NCBI GenBank assembly: GCA_945902745.1
Contig: CAMDNE010000004.1
Location: forward strand, 1-64,000
Reading direction: 5' to 3'
Source of the DNA: Chitinophaga pinensis
GTDB lineage: Bacteria; Bacteroidota; Bacteroidia; Flavobacteriales_D; Crocinitomicaceae
DNA: 64,000 bases
The translations under genes and the position numbers were made by a program. Positions 44,550 to 53,463 of the stretch are shown piece by piece (the first letter of the stretch is position 1; each line of letters starts with the position of its first letter). The notes below the pieces were generated by a model, which saw only the letters and a list, made by a program, of their open reading frames with translations, searched no databases and was not told where the DNA came from.

Positions 44550-45881
44550 TTATGATTTTTTAAGCCATCTTAACAATAAACCAATTTTGATTCGATGTCC
44601 GAATTGTAAGATACCATTTTTATATAAACGTCCAGCAATTAACAGAATGAAAATGGCACTTAAAATCAATACGATCAGCGATAAATACAATTGATAGACT
44701 TGTCCAGGTTCGTATCCTTGCGCAAGTTTCACCATCACAACGACAGGAGACGTAAAAGGTAAATAATGGAAAACTGTTGCCAATGTACTTTCAGGGTTCT
44801 GCAAAGAATAATACCCTGCGTACAACGCAAAGCATAACAAAAAGATGATTGGCAATACAAATTGTTGTCCATCGCTTTCCGAACCAGAAGTTGCGCCAAT
44901 TGCGGCAAAAAATGCTCCATAGAATAAATATCCAACAATAAAAAACAAAAGGAAATAGGTTGTCATAGTGCCAAACTGAATGCGTTCATATATTAAATCC
45001 ACAAACTGATTGTATTCTATTCCACCAAGAAATTGATCCATTGCCGTTTGATCTTTCAACTCTTGTGTCATTTGAACAAGGTTTGAAGCGTCTAACATAT
45101 CAGGAAATAATGTTTCCCGCATAAAGAACAAACCTGCACCAACAATTATCGCCCAAATGGTGAATTGTATAAATGCTGCAATTCCAATTCCCATAATTTT
45201 ACCTAACATCAATTGGTTTGGGTGAACGGATGCCAACATTACTTCCACTATTCTATTACTTTTTTCGCGTGTTACACTTCTTAAAATTGTCATTCCGAAC
45301 AAGAAGATAAAGACAAAAATTATTGCTCCATAAAAGAATCCAACCCAAGCTCGCAAATCAGCTGATTTATCAAAAGGATCATACGCATTTCTAAAAGCGA
45401 CATTTAACGGTTGTTTGATTTTTCGGAATTCTCTGACCGATAGATTCGTGAATCTTCCAACCATTACTTCTTCTAATCTCCTTTCAATATGAAATTGCAG
45501 GTTCGTTTGCATACGAACAGACGGTTTTTCTCTGAAAAAGACAAAAGCTGTTTTATTTGCTAATACTTTTTCATTGATTTCGATCATTGCATCAAATTGC
45601 TGAAACTGCTTACTATCGCGGAAATCTTCCATTTCGATGTAATCGTTGGCAAAAGAATAATTGACCGATTTATCTTGCGTCACAAGGATTTTATTATCCA
45701 TGATATTTGCTGGATCGGTAATCAACACATTCCAATGCTGTTTTCCTTCTCCTCCAAGCGCAAAAAGCATATAAATTACACCTAAGATAATAAGTGGACC
45801 AAGAATTGACATCACTATAAATGAACGAGCGCCAATACGTTCTTTTAATTCGCGCATTGCGATTAACCAACTATTACGCAT
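44550..45881 (-). CDS. ABC-2 type exporter permease (NatB-like)
   Basis: A 443-residue membrane protein with an N-terminal transmembrane segment (about 21-43), a long extracytoplasmic region (45-175) and five further segments after 180. This is the NatB/ABC-2 permease layout; the region FGMTILRSVTREKSNRIVEVMLASVHPNQLMLGKIMG near 208-245 is the conserved cytoplasmic core. Partner of the ATPase gene upstream, which overlaps it by eight bases. The pair exports an unknown substrate; in Bacillus NatAB extrudes sodium. The start ATG is well placed. Confidence 0.85.
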   Translation of the reverse strand: MRNSWLIAMRELKERIGARSFIVMSILGPLIILGVIYMLFALGGEGKQHWNVLITDPANIMDNKILVTQDKSVNYSFANDYIEMEDFRDSKQFQQFDAMIEINEKVLANKTAFVFFREKPSVRMQTNLQFHIERRLEEVMVGRFTNLSVREFRKIKQPLNVAFRNAYDPFDKSADLRAWVGFFYGAIIFVFIFLFGMTILRSVTREKSNRIVEVMLASVHPNQLMLGKIMGIGIAAFIQFTIWAIIVGAGLFFMRETLFPDMLDASNLVQMTQELKDQTAMDQFLGGIEYNQFVDLIYERIQFGTMTTYFLLFFIVGYLFYGAFFAAIGATSGSESDGQQFVLPIIFLLCFALYAGYYSLQNPESTLATVFHYLPFTSPVVVMVKLAQGYEPGQVYQLYLSLIVLILSAIFILLIAGRLYKNGILQFGHRIKIGLLLRWLKKS

Positions 45882-46803
45882 TGCTTACCTCCTTCTTCAC
45901 TTGAACTAAATCAATAAATACATCTTGCATTGAAGGCAACACTTCCCATGCCGCTTCAATTTTAATTTGACCTAATAATGCTCTCAATAAATCTTCGAAT
46001 GTATTGTCTCCGCGCATTTTAACACGTGCAATAAATTTATCATCGCCTAATATTTCTTTGTCGATTAATTCAAAACTTGTCCATAATGCGTTCACAAAAG
46101 CAATCATACTTCCTCTGAATTTTATCGCATATTCACCAGTTTTACGTTCTTCTTGGATTTCAGAAATGCGACCTTCCATGATTTTTTTTGATTGGTGAAT
46201 TAGAACTGCTCTATCGCAAATTTCTTCAACACTTTTCATATTATGCGTTGACAAAATAATTGTTTTGCCTTTCGCTCTCATTTCTATTAATTCCTGTTTG
46301 ATTAATTCAACGTTTACTGGATCAAAACCACTTAAAGGTTCGTCTAAAATCAATAATTTAGGTTCATGTAAAACAGTACAAATAAATTGTACTTTTTGCG
46401 CCATTCCTTTAGATAATTCTTCGATTCGTTTTTTTCTCCAATCGGTAATTTCAAATTTCTCTAGCCAATATTCCAATTGTGTTTTGACATCTCTTTTTGA
46501 CAAGCCACGTAATTGTCCTAAAAACAAGGCGTGATCTTCAACAGTCATTGTTCGATACAATCCTCTTTCTTCTGGTAGATAACCAATTTGAGAAAGATGT
46601 TGCTGCGTCATCAAATCACCGTTCATTCTTATATGACCTTTATCAGGTTCAATAATTCGGTTGATGATTCTGATTAAGGTTGTTTTACCTGCTCCATTAG
46701 GACCAAGTAACCCTAGTATTTCTCCTTTTTGAACATGAATGGAAACATCGTCGAGGGCAACCTTCCGATAGAATGATTTTGAGATATGTTGAATTTCGAG
46801 CAT
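45874..46803 (-). CDS. ABC exporter ATP-binding protein (NatA-like)
   Basis: A 309-residue ABC ATPase. Walker A GPNGAGKTT is at residues 34-42, the signature motif is ELSKGMAQK, Walker B reads LLILDEPLSG, and the H-loop is STHN. The C-terminal 80 residues form the DUF4162 region typical of NatA-type subunits. It should energise the permease encoded by the downstream gene, with which it overlaps by eight bases. It is the first gene of the minus-strand set natA-natB-ppx/gppA-like. Substrate unknown. Confidence 0.88.
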   Translation of the reverse strand: MLEIQHISKSFYRKVALDDVSIHVQKGEILGLLGPNGAGKTTLIRIINRIIEPDKGHIRMNGDLMTQQHLSQIGYLPEERGLYRTMTVEDHALFLGQLRGLSKRDVKTQLEYWLEKFEITDWRKKRIEELSKGMAQKVQFICTVLHEPKLLILDEPLSGFDPVNVELIKQELIEMRAKGKTIILSTHNMKSVEEICDRAVLIHQSKKIMEGRISEIQEERKTGEYAIKFRGSMIAFVNALWTSFELIDKEILGDDKFIARVKMRGDNTFEDLLRALLGQIKIEAAWEVLPSMQDVFIDLVQVKKEVSNA

Positions 46804-46854
46804 TACTGATTTTTAGCTGATGGATAAAGCTAATAAAAATGTTGGAAACAGAGA

Positions 46855-46889
46855 GGATTTAGAATTTGGGATTTGGGATTTAGAATTTA
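46855..46889. repeat. Heptameric repeat array overlapping the end of the outer-membrane protein gene
   Basis: Five 7-mers GGATTTA, GAATTTG, GGATTTG, GGATTTA, GAATTTA in perfect phase. The last two cover the stop codon and the terminal Lys-Phe codons of the minus-strand gene ending at 46880. Confidence 0.7.
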
Positions 46890-47608
46890 TACCCCACTCC
46901 AATTCGTCCACTTATAAAAAGTGGAAATTGTTGAAAGTTAAAACTTTTTACATTTCGTTCAGAAATTGGTATAAATGGATTTCCTGTTTTTTTAGAAAGA
47001 AAATAGGTGTCAAAAATACAAAATGGAATATTTACATCTAAATAGAACTTCGAATTTATTTGATAGTTCAAACGTGGTGTAATAAATACTTTTGTCCCAA
47101 CAGTTATTTCAGATTCAGGAAATGAAGTTGCAATTTTTGGGGTGTCATTATTTTGCTTATAGTATGGATTCACTGCAAATCCTATTGCAGGAATGAATTT
47201 GGTATCTTTCAATTTATTGAAATTTAAAATAAACTCATATTGAGCAGAAATGTGCGTGGAGATTAAATTACTCCCACTTAATACTTGCTGTCCATAAATA
47301 GGATCTTCTTTTAATTCTGTAATAGTTGATTTTTTTCCTAACATCAAATATGAAATTTCAATTTCTTGAAAATTATTTTTTTTTGTCTTCCATTGAAAAG
47401 CAAAAGTTGGGTGTAAAATTTGTAAATCAGAAACGGTTGAGAGTTTATAAGCTGAAGAAGAATCATCTATGTTTTCTGACTTTGAATACTTTTCATACGA
47501 AGTTAGATTGTATATTTTAATGGCCTTTTTATAATCAAGATTTGTGTTTTGTGAAAAACAATGAGCAACAAATTGGAGCACAGTTAGTAGCAGGATGCTT
47601 ATTTTCAT
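46880..47608 (-). CDS. Putative outer-membrane beta-barrel protein
   Basis: A 242-residue protein with a signal peptide (1-19, ending HCFS) and, behind it, alternating beta-strand-like segments such as ILHPTFAFQWKTKKNNFQEIEISYLML, THISAQYEFILNF, PAIGFAVNPYY and FPLFISGRIGVGYKF. The C-terminal Phe is the usual outer-membrane insertion signal. I do not recognise a named family. The gene is solitary on the minus strand, 38 codons longer than nothing else nearby would explain, and its 3' end runs into a heptameric repeat, so the last codons may have been shaped by that repeat. Confidence 0.6.
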   Translation of the reverse strand: MKISILLLTVLQFVAHCFSQNTNLDYKKAIKIYNLTSYEKYSKSENIDDSSSAYKLSTVSDLQILHPTFAFQWKTKKNNFQEIEISYLMLGKKSTITELKEDPIYGQQVLSGSNLISTHISAQYEFILNFNKLKDTKFIPAIGFAVNPYYKQNNDTPKIATSFPESEITVGTKVFITPRLNYQINSKFYLDVNIPFCIFDTYFLSKKTGNPFIPISERNVKSFNFQQFPLFISGRIGVGYKF

Positions 47609-47681
47609 AAATTTTTAATTTAAGGTTCAAACGCCTATAATCAAAAAATATTTGACTTTGAAATTAACAAACTTGGTAATC

Positions 47682-48590
47682 TTATTCACCCAGGAACTTG
47701 CCTTTCCAATTTTTCCATTTATACATTTTTGAGAAAATAAAAAGTAAAAGTGGTTGAATTAAAATAATCGTTAATAAAGCATCCCATCCGAAAGTTGGTT
47801 TTGCATGATCCATGAAAAGTGCATCCGTTTGAAAGGCTTGCCATTCGTTTGTTAAAATCAAAGAAGCAAAAATATTGTTGATTGCATGGTAACCCATAGA
47901 CAATTCCAAACCATCATCCATCAAAGCCATTATGCCAAGAAAAAAACCTGTGCCGATATAATAAACAAGAACAATATATCCCAACTTTTCTACCTCTGGA
48001 TTTGCACCATGTAATAAACCAAAAAGCAAACCTGTGATGACAACCGCAATAATTCCTTTTTTATAGAAATGTCCAAATCCTTGAAATAAGTAGCCTCGAA
48101 ATAATACTTCTTCGCAGGTTGTTTGAATTGGAATTAGAAACAAGGAGATTAAGAGTAAAGGAAAAAACGTTGACGCGTTAAAATTCCAAGTTATGTTTTC
48201 ACCTGAATAAATTGAAATTGCAAGGAAAACGACCATTATAAATCCCCAGATTAATGCTGCTAAAAAAAAACGTTTCCAATCGAAAGATTCTCGACTAGTA
48301 AATAAGGAAATAATTGGGCGCTTATGTAAATATTTTATGGATAGAATAAGCGCAATTAACACAACAATGAAAGGAATGATTAAATACGTTAACAATTTAT
48401 TTTGACCCAATAATTGTCCGAAATTCAAACTTCCTTCGTTTTCAAGATCTGCTAATCCTCCATGCAATTTCAAATCTACCAAAAGTGGAATTTGACCTAC
48501 AATAGCGTATGCCAAAATGACTAAACATAGCGTAAGAATATACGTTGAAAGTAGATTCGTTCCTTTGCTGGCGTTATTGAGAAATGACAT
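47682..48590 (-). CDS. CPBP-family intramembrane glutamic endopeptidase
   Basis: A 302-residue membrane protein with about eight hydrophobic segments. The catalytic motif is visible as TCEEVLFRGYLFQG (EExxxR), followed by a GLLFGLLHGANPE segment and HAINNIFASL, which supply the other conserved residues of the CPBP (Abi) protease family. Such enzymes cleave prenylated or membrane peptides. ATG 48590 is used because the longer frame would run through the dnaJ terminator. It follows dnaJ and is separated from it by that terminator, so it probably has its own transcription. Confidence 0.82.
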   Translation of the reverse strand: MSFLNNASKGTNLLSTYILTLCLVILAYAIVGQIPLLVDLKLHGGLADLENEGSLNFGQLLGQNKLLTYLIIPFIVVLIALILSIKYLHKRPIISLFTSRESFDWKRFFLAALIWGFIMVVFLAISIYSGENITWNFNASTFFPLLLISLFLIPIQTTCEEVLFRGYLFQGFGHFYKKGIIAVVITGLLFGLLHGANPEVEKLGYIVLVYYIGTGFFLGIMALMDDGLELSMGYHAINNIFASLILTNEWQAFQTDALFMDHAKPTFGWDALLTIILIQPLLLFIFSKMYKWKNWKGKFLGE

Positions 48591-48616
48591 AATATTGATT
48601 TGATTACAATGATAAC

Positions 48617-48649
48617 AAAAAAGGCTTTGCACGATGCAAAGCCTTTTTT
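48617..48649 (-). terminator. Terminator of the grpE-dnaJ operon
   Basis: A perfect 15-bp stem AAAAAAGGCTTTGCA / TGCAAAGCCTTTTTT with a 3-nt loop, 2 bp after the dnaJ stop on the minus strand, followed in that direction by six T. Confidence 0.85.
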
Positions 48650-48651
48650 AA

Positions 48652-49773
48652 TTAATGAAACATATCTTTCATCCTACTGAAAAAACTTTTATCGTTTTTA
48701 TCAGGACTAGGCTTGAAATTTTCGCTTTCACGGAATTTCTCTAAAATTTCTTTTTCTTCTTTTGATACTTTTTTTGGAGTCCAAATATTGATATGAACGA
48801 AAAGATCTCCATGTCCATATCGTTGCAATTGTGGCAAACCTTTTCCTTTCAATCGCAGAACTTTTCCACTTTGTGTTCCAGGCTCTACTTTAATTTTTGC
48901 CTTTCCACTTATTGTTGGAATTTCAATTGATTCACCAAGAACAGCATCTACAAAATTCACATACGCTTCATAGTGTAGATTGTCGCCATCTCTTTTCAGT
49001 TCGGCATGTTCAACTTCTTCTACAACAACGATCAAATCACCAGGAACGCCATTAAATGGCCCAGCATTTCCTTTTCCAGTAACGCTCAATTGCATTCCTT
49101 CTTCTACCCCAGCTGGGATCTCAATTTCAATAACTTCTTCTTGACGTTTTAAACCTTGCGCATCTGCATCAGAAGGTCTTTTGTCAATCATTTTACCAGC
49201 ACCTTGACATGTATGACACGTTGATTGCGTTTGCATCGCACCTAAAAAAGTTTGTGCAACTCGCATGATACGTCCAGTACCATTGCAGGTTTGGCAATTT
49301 TTATACGTTACTCCGTCGGCATTCACCAACTTTGTTACTTTAATTTTTTTCTTTACACCTTCAGCAATTTCCTCTAAAGTCAGCTTCATTTTCACCCGTA
49401 GATTTGTTCCACGAACTACTCGTGACCCACCTCCTCCGCGATTTCCTCCAAAACTTCCTCCGCCACCAAAGGCTCCACCGAAAACATCTCCAAATTGAGA
49501 GAAAATATCGTCCATGTTCATTCCTCCATGACCATGACCACCTTGTCCCATTCCAGCGTGACCAAAGCGATCATACTGCGAACGTTTTTCAGAATTACTT
49601 AATATTTCATAAGCTTCTGCTGCTTCTTTAAATTTATCCTCAGCACTGGCATCATCTGGATTTTTATCTGGATGGAACTTCAATGCTAATTTGCGGTAGG
49701 CTTTTTTAATTTCAGCTTCTTCCGCATTTTTGGAAACACCTAATATTTCGTAATAATCTCTTTTTTTACTCAT
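48652..49773 (-). CDS. dnaJ: Chaperone DnaJ (Hsp40), two-motif zinc domain
   Basis: A 373-residue type I J-protein: J domain with HPD at 34-36, Gly/Phe-rich linker (73-117), zinc region, and two C-terminal substrate domains. The zinc region keeps only two of the usual four CxxCxGxG motifs: C161-C164 (CQTCNGTG) and C187-C190 (CHTCQGAG). These equal motifs 2 and 3, so zinc centre II is intact and centre I (motifs 1 and 4) is missing. I recall this as normal in Flavobacteriia. DnaJ delivers clients to DnaK. It follows grpE by 69 bp. Confidence 0.95.
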   Translation of the reverse strand: MSKKRDYYEILGVSKNAEEAEIKKAYRKLALKFHPDKNPDDASAEDKFKEAAEAYEILSNSEKRSQYDRFGHAGMGQGGHGHGGMNMDDIFSQFGDVFGGAFGGGGSFGGNRGGGGSRVVRGTNLRVKMKLTLEEIAEGVKKKIKVTKLVNADGVTYKNCQTCNGTGRIMRVAQTFLGAMQTQSTCHTCQGAGKMIDKRPSDADAQGLKRQEEVIEIEIPAGVEEGMQLSVTGKGNAGPFNGVPGDLIVVVEEVEHAELKRDGDNLHYEAYVNFVDAVLGESIEIPTISGKAKIKVEPGTQSGKVLRLKGKGLPQLQRYGHGDLFVHINIWTPKKVSKEEKEILEKFRESENFKPSPDKNDKSFFSRMKDMFH

Positions 49774-49796
49774 GCCCGCGAGGGATTAATTTATTT

Positions 49797-49845
49797 GGGA
49801 TTTGGAATCCCGAATTATGAATCAAAAATTCCAAATTAATATTTA
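49797..49845. repeat. Heptameric repeat array in the grpE-dnaJ spacer
   Basis: Seven phased 7-mers (GGGATTT, GGAATCC, CGAATTA, TGAATCA, AAAATTC, CAAATTA, ATATTTA) whose last unit ends exactly on the grpE stop codon of the minus strand. Confidence 0.65.
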
Positions 49846-50394
49846 TTGACCTACAACAACTTTTGCAAAACGGATTACTTTTTCATTCAAGTAATATCCT
49901 TTTTCAACATCTTCAATTACTTTTCCTTTTTCTTTGTTTGAAGAAGCTGGAACATTCGCAATTGCTTCGTGTAATTCACTATCGAACGGTAAACCTTTGG
50001 CATGCATCGGTTTCAATCCTTTTGACTCTAAAATACCCTTGAATTTGTTAAAAATAAGGTGAAATCCTTCTTTCACAATAGTGATATCAACATCATTTTC
50101 ATTGTTCACAATTGCTCTTTCAAAATCATCTAATACTGGAATCATATCAGACAAAACACCTGCATTTGCATTGCTTATCAAGTCAATTTTCTCCTTATTT
50201 GTTCTTTTTCTGAAATTATCAAACTCGGCATACAAACGAAGAAATCTATCATTCAATTCTGCATATTTCTCTTCAGGAGTTTCTTCTTTTTTCTCCTCAA
50301 CAATCGTTTCTTGCGTGTTTTCATCCACAACTGTTTCGTTTTCCTTATTAGCTTTTTCGCTTTCTTGATTGTTTACATCATTTTCCTCTGCCAT
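49843..50394 (-). CDS. grpE: Nucleotide exchange factor GrpE
   Basis: A 183-residue protein with an acidic, low-complexity N-terminal third (Glu/Asn/Lys rich), a long helical coiled coil with the conserved RLYAEFDNFRKRTNKE segment, and a C-terminal beta domain ending in VIRFAKVVVG. GrpE releases ADP from DnaK. It precedes dnaJ and, unlike in many bacteria, the pair is far from dnaK. Its upstream region contains a spaced inverted repeat (50487-50531) that might regulate it. Confidence 0.93.
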   Translation of the reverse strand: MAEENDVNNQESEKANKENETVVDENTQETIVEEKKEETPEEKYAELNDRFLRLYAEFDNFRKRTNKEKIDLISNANAGVLSDMIPVLDDFERAIVNNENDVDITIVKEGFHLIFNKFKGILESKGLKPMHAKGLPFDSELHEAIANVPASSNKEKGKVIEDVEKGYYLNEKVIRFAKVVVGQ

Positions 50395-50486
50395 TGTTCA
50401 CTTTTTTAGTCGAACTCACTAGTCAAAGATGTTGCCATTTTCATAATTCGGACATCCTGACAGAAAAAAATTGTATTGGAGTGAAA

Positions 50487-50531
50487 AGTTGGCACTTCAA
50501 CCCTTTCAATATTCATCATTTCATGCCAACT
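50487..50531. promoter_or_regulatory. Spaced inverted repeat between grpE and the SGNH-MBOAT operon
   Basis: AGTTGGCA (50487-50494) and its complement TGCCAACT (50524-50531) are separated by 29 bp in a divergent promoter region. A near -7 element for grpE (CATCTTTG, minus strand, 50424-50431) lies downstream of it in the grpE direction. An operator is possible. Confidence 0.35.
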
Positions 50532-50618
50532 CAATAGATTCAAACAAAATAAATTGTTGTAAAAAGTATTCTTTTTTGTTAAGAAAAATTTTTAGCAACA
50601 CCACTATTCACAGATGTG

Positions 50619-52124
50619 ATGACTAAATTTGCGCTTAAAATTTACAATTTGAAAGAATTAAAACCTTTTCACGTATTATTATTTGTGCTTGGCATATTTT
50701 TAATTGTCTCACCGATAGTAATGTTCATACCAAAAGACGGGTGGAATCTTGGCTTTGGAAAAATTCATTTTTTAACTCAAAACGAGTTTTTTAATCCAGT
50801 TAAACAGGATAAAAAGGACATTTCTGGTGTTGTTGCAAAAGTCGATACTAGTAGTATTGACATGGACGATCCATTAATGAAACACAAAAATGGGTCGAAC
50901 GGAGATCTTGGTGCTGCATCAGGAGGTGCGTTATCTGCGGAAAGTGCCACATCAATTGCACTAAATGAAAATGGGAGAGCAAATCTTCATCGTTTTTTTG
51001 AAAAACTAAAAGATGTGTCAGGTTCTAAAAAGAAACTTCACATTTTGCACTATGGTGATTCACAAATTGAAGGTGATCGAATGACAGCATATATTCGTCA
51101 ACGAATTCAAAATCAATTTGGTGGAAATGGTCCAGGTTTAATTCCAGCAACGAATGTTTACAGTACAATGACGTTTAAGCAAACTTATTCTCCAAATTTC
51201 GTTCGATATACCTGCTATGGTGGCGCTAAACTGAAAAACAGAAGATACGGCGCAATGGGTTCTGCAGCAAGATTCACTCCTGAAATGGACAGCGCAGGAT
51301 TAGCAAATGAAACTTCCATCAAAGAAGCATGGATTGAAATTGAACCAGGAAAAGGAGCCTATTCTAGAGCGCGTGAGTACAACAATGTGAAAATGTATTA
51401 CAACAGCTGTGTTAAACCATGTGCGTTAAAAGTATATCAAAATGGTGCTTTAATTCATGAAGATAGCCTTGAAATGGATGGAAAAGCGCATTCGGTAGAA
51501 TTGAATTTTCCTTCAACACCAGGAAAGTTGAAATATGTTTTTTCAGCAACTGTTAGTCCAACAATCAGCAGTTTTTCATTGGAAGGTGATTATGGTGTTC
51601 AAGTGAGCAATATTGGAATGCGTGGTTCTTCTGGAACAATCTTCGGTTCAATGGATCAAAATTTATTAGGTAGAATGTATAGTGATTTGAATGCTGAATT
51701 GATTATAATGCAATTTGGAGGAAATTCTGTACCATTCTTCAAGGACAGTGTATCCGTAAGGAATTATACAAGTTATTTCAAAGGACAATTAAATGCCATA
51801 AAAAAACTGCGACCTTCAGCAGCTATTATTGTTATTGGCCCAAGTGACATGTCTAAATTGGAAAATGGAATATTTGTGACGTATCCTTTGCTTCCATATT
51901 GTGTTGCACAAATGAAGAAAGTTTCCTTCGATGCAGGAGCAGGATATTGGGATATGTATGGTGCAATGGGTGGTTTTAATTCAATGCCTTCATGGGTAGA
52001 ACAAGGATTAGCGGGGAAAGATTACATACATTTTGGTCCAAAAGGAGCAAGTATCGTTTCTCAGCTCTTTTTTGAAGCATTTGCTGCTGAATATGCAAAA
52101 TGGCAACAGGGAATTACTCAATAA
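50619..52124 (+). CDS. SGNH/GDSL-type hydrolase, first of two in the operon
   Basis: A 501-residue protein anchored by one N-terminal transmembrane segment (about 15-37), followed by a low-complexity linker and an SGNH hydrolase domain. Block I is LHILHYGDSQIEGD with the catalytic Ser near residue 148, and block V is DYIHFGPKG with the catalytic Asp-His pair. Similar periplasmic SGNH proteins partner MBOAT acyltransferases in polysaccharide O-acetylation (AlgJ/AlgX type). I start at ATG 50619 rather than GTG 50616. It heads an operon of three genes. Confidence 0.75.
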   Translation: MTKFALKIYNLKELKPFHVLLFVLGIFLIVSPIVMFIPKDGWNLGFGKIHFLTQNEFFNPVKQDKKDISGVVAKVDTSSIDMDDPLMKHKNGSNGDLGAASGGALSAESATSIALNENGRANLHRFFEKLKDVSGSKKKLHILHYGDSQIEGDRMTAYIRQRIQNQFGGNGPGLIPATNVYSTMTFKQTYSPNFVRYTCYGGAKLKNRRYGAMGSAARFTPEMDSAGLANETSIKEAWIEIEPGKGAYSRAREYNNVKMYYNSCVKPCALKVYQNGALIHEDSLEMDGKAHSVELNFPSTPGKLKYVFSATVSPTISSFSLEGDYGVQVSNIGMRGSSGTIFGSMDQNLLGRMYSDLNAELIIMQFGGNSVPFFKDSVSVRNYTSYFKGQLNAIKKLRPSAAIIVIGPSDMSKLENGIFVTYPLLPYCVAQMKKVSFDAGAGYWDMYGAMGGFNSMPSWVEQGLAGKDYIHFGPKGASIVSQLFFEAFAAEYAKWQQGITQ

Positions 52125-52137
52125 ACGAACATAAAAA

Positions 52138-53463
52138 GTGATTCAAAAACTAAGTAGTTTCTTACTTGTAATGTTACTCGTGTTTTCAATTAAAGCACAA
52201 GGAACAATAAACACGTGCACAAGTGACTCCTTAAATTTGTATTGTTTTCCTGCGTTTTCGCGATTAGATTCTAACGTTGCTAAACAATATCCGTTTATAG
52301 CTTTTGACAAAAATAATTTTCAATTCTTCTCAGTTAAAAGTCCTAATTGGGAACATTTATTTTCTGAGTTTGATTCAATGATTCAAAAAAAGGACAGAAA
52401 ATTAAACTTTTACCATTTGGGTGCTTCGCATCTCCAGGCTGATATTTACACGCATGATTTTAGAACTTTTTTACAATCCAATTGGCCAGGGGTTAGTGGT
52501 GAACGAGGTATCGTTTTTCCGTTCGATTTAGCGAAAACGAATAATCCAGCGAATTACGAATTTTCATCTCCTAACAGTTGGACAGGCTATCGATCTGTAA
52601 ATCATCGTCCTGCAACGATTGATTATGGAGTTATGGGAGCAGCTTTGATTTGCCGAGATTCTATGATTAATCTCTATTTCAAACACGACAGAACAACTGT
52701 AAAACCGCCATTTACGCATGTTAGAATATATCACAACAAAGGTGAATTACCCTTCGAATTAAATTTCGGGGCGGATGAAATTTTGATCACACGAATTGAA
52801 AATGATTTAGAAAAAGGCTACACAGATGTTTATTTTTCTGACCCATTAGATCAAATGGACCTTCAATTTTCTAGAATCACCAGAGAGGTTTTAGAATTAG
52901 AAATCTATGGTTTTCAATTCATGAATGATGATCCTGGAATTTCATATACGACAATTGGAATCAATGGTGCGGGATTATATACCTATTTAGAAAATGCCAA
53001 TTTTGAAGAACAATTAAAATTATACCCGCCTGATTTCTTTGCTTTTTCTGTTGGAACCAACGATGGTTTTGTTCCTTATGATAGTTTCGACCCCAAGGTT
53101 TACAAAAAGAACTTGGACAAAATGATTCAAAAAGTATTGAGAGCAAATCCAACTTGTGCAATTCTACTTACTGTTCCCAATGATGTTTATTACAAGCGAA
53201 AATACTTGAATCGAAATACGAGCCGTCAACGTGAAGTAATCATTGAATTAGCAGAACAATACAAATTTCCAGTTTGGGATTTTTATGGTTTAATGGGCGA
53301 ACTAGGTTCTTCAAAAACCTGGTTGAGAAATGGATTAATGCAAAGTGATATGGTACATTTTTCAGGAATGGGATATCATTTAAATGGCGATTTATTAATT
53401 GATGCTTTCTTGAAGTATTTGGATCAAATGAAAAATATAAACGATTATAAAAACACACACTAA
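52138..53463 (+). CDS. SGNH/GDSL-type hydrolase, second of two, atypical block I
   Basis: A 441-residue exported protein with signal peptide (1-20, ending SIKA). Block I reads FYHLGASHLQAD: the catalytic Ser is kept but the usual Asp of GDS is Ala. Block III is visible as FSVGTNDGF and block V as DMVHFSGMGYHL. Related over its length to the preceding gene product, though not closely. GTG start, 13 bp after the first SGNH gene; the following MBOAT gene starts directly at its stop. It is probably a periplasmic transfer partner for the acyl group. Confidence 0.75.
   Translation: MIQKLSSFLLVMLLVFSIKAQGTINTCTSDSLNLYCFPAFSRLDSNVAKQYPFIAFDKNNFQFFSVKSPNWEHLFSEFDSMIQKKDRKLNFYHLGASHLQADIYTHDFRTFLQSNWPGVSGERGIVFPFDLAKTNNPANYEFSSPNSWTGYRSVNHRPATIDYGVMGAALICRDSMINLYFKHDRTTVKPPFTHVRIYHNKGELPFELNFGADEILITRIENDLEKGYTDVYFSDPLDQMDLQFSRITREVLELEIYGFQFMNDDPGISYTTIGINGAGLYTYLENANFEEQLKLYPPDFFAFSVGTNDGFVPYDSFDPKVYKKNLDKMIQKVLRANPTCAILLTVPNDVYYKRKYLNRNTSRQREVIIELAEQYKFPVWDFYGLMGELGSSKTWLRNGLMQSDMVHFSGMGYHLNGDLLIDAFLKYLDQMKNINDYKNTH

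Noticed and set aside
48591-48632. Extended start for the CPBP protease
   Set aside because: The added codons are the dnaJ terminator hairpin.
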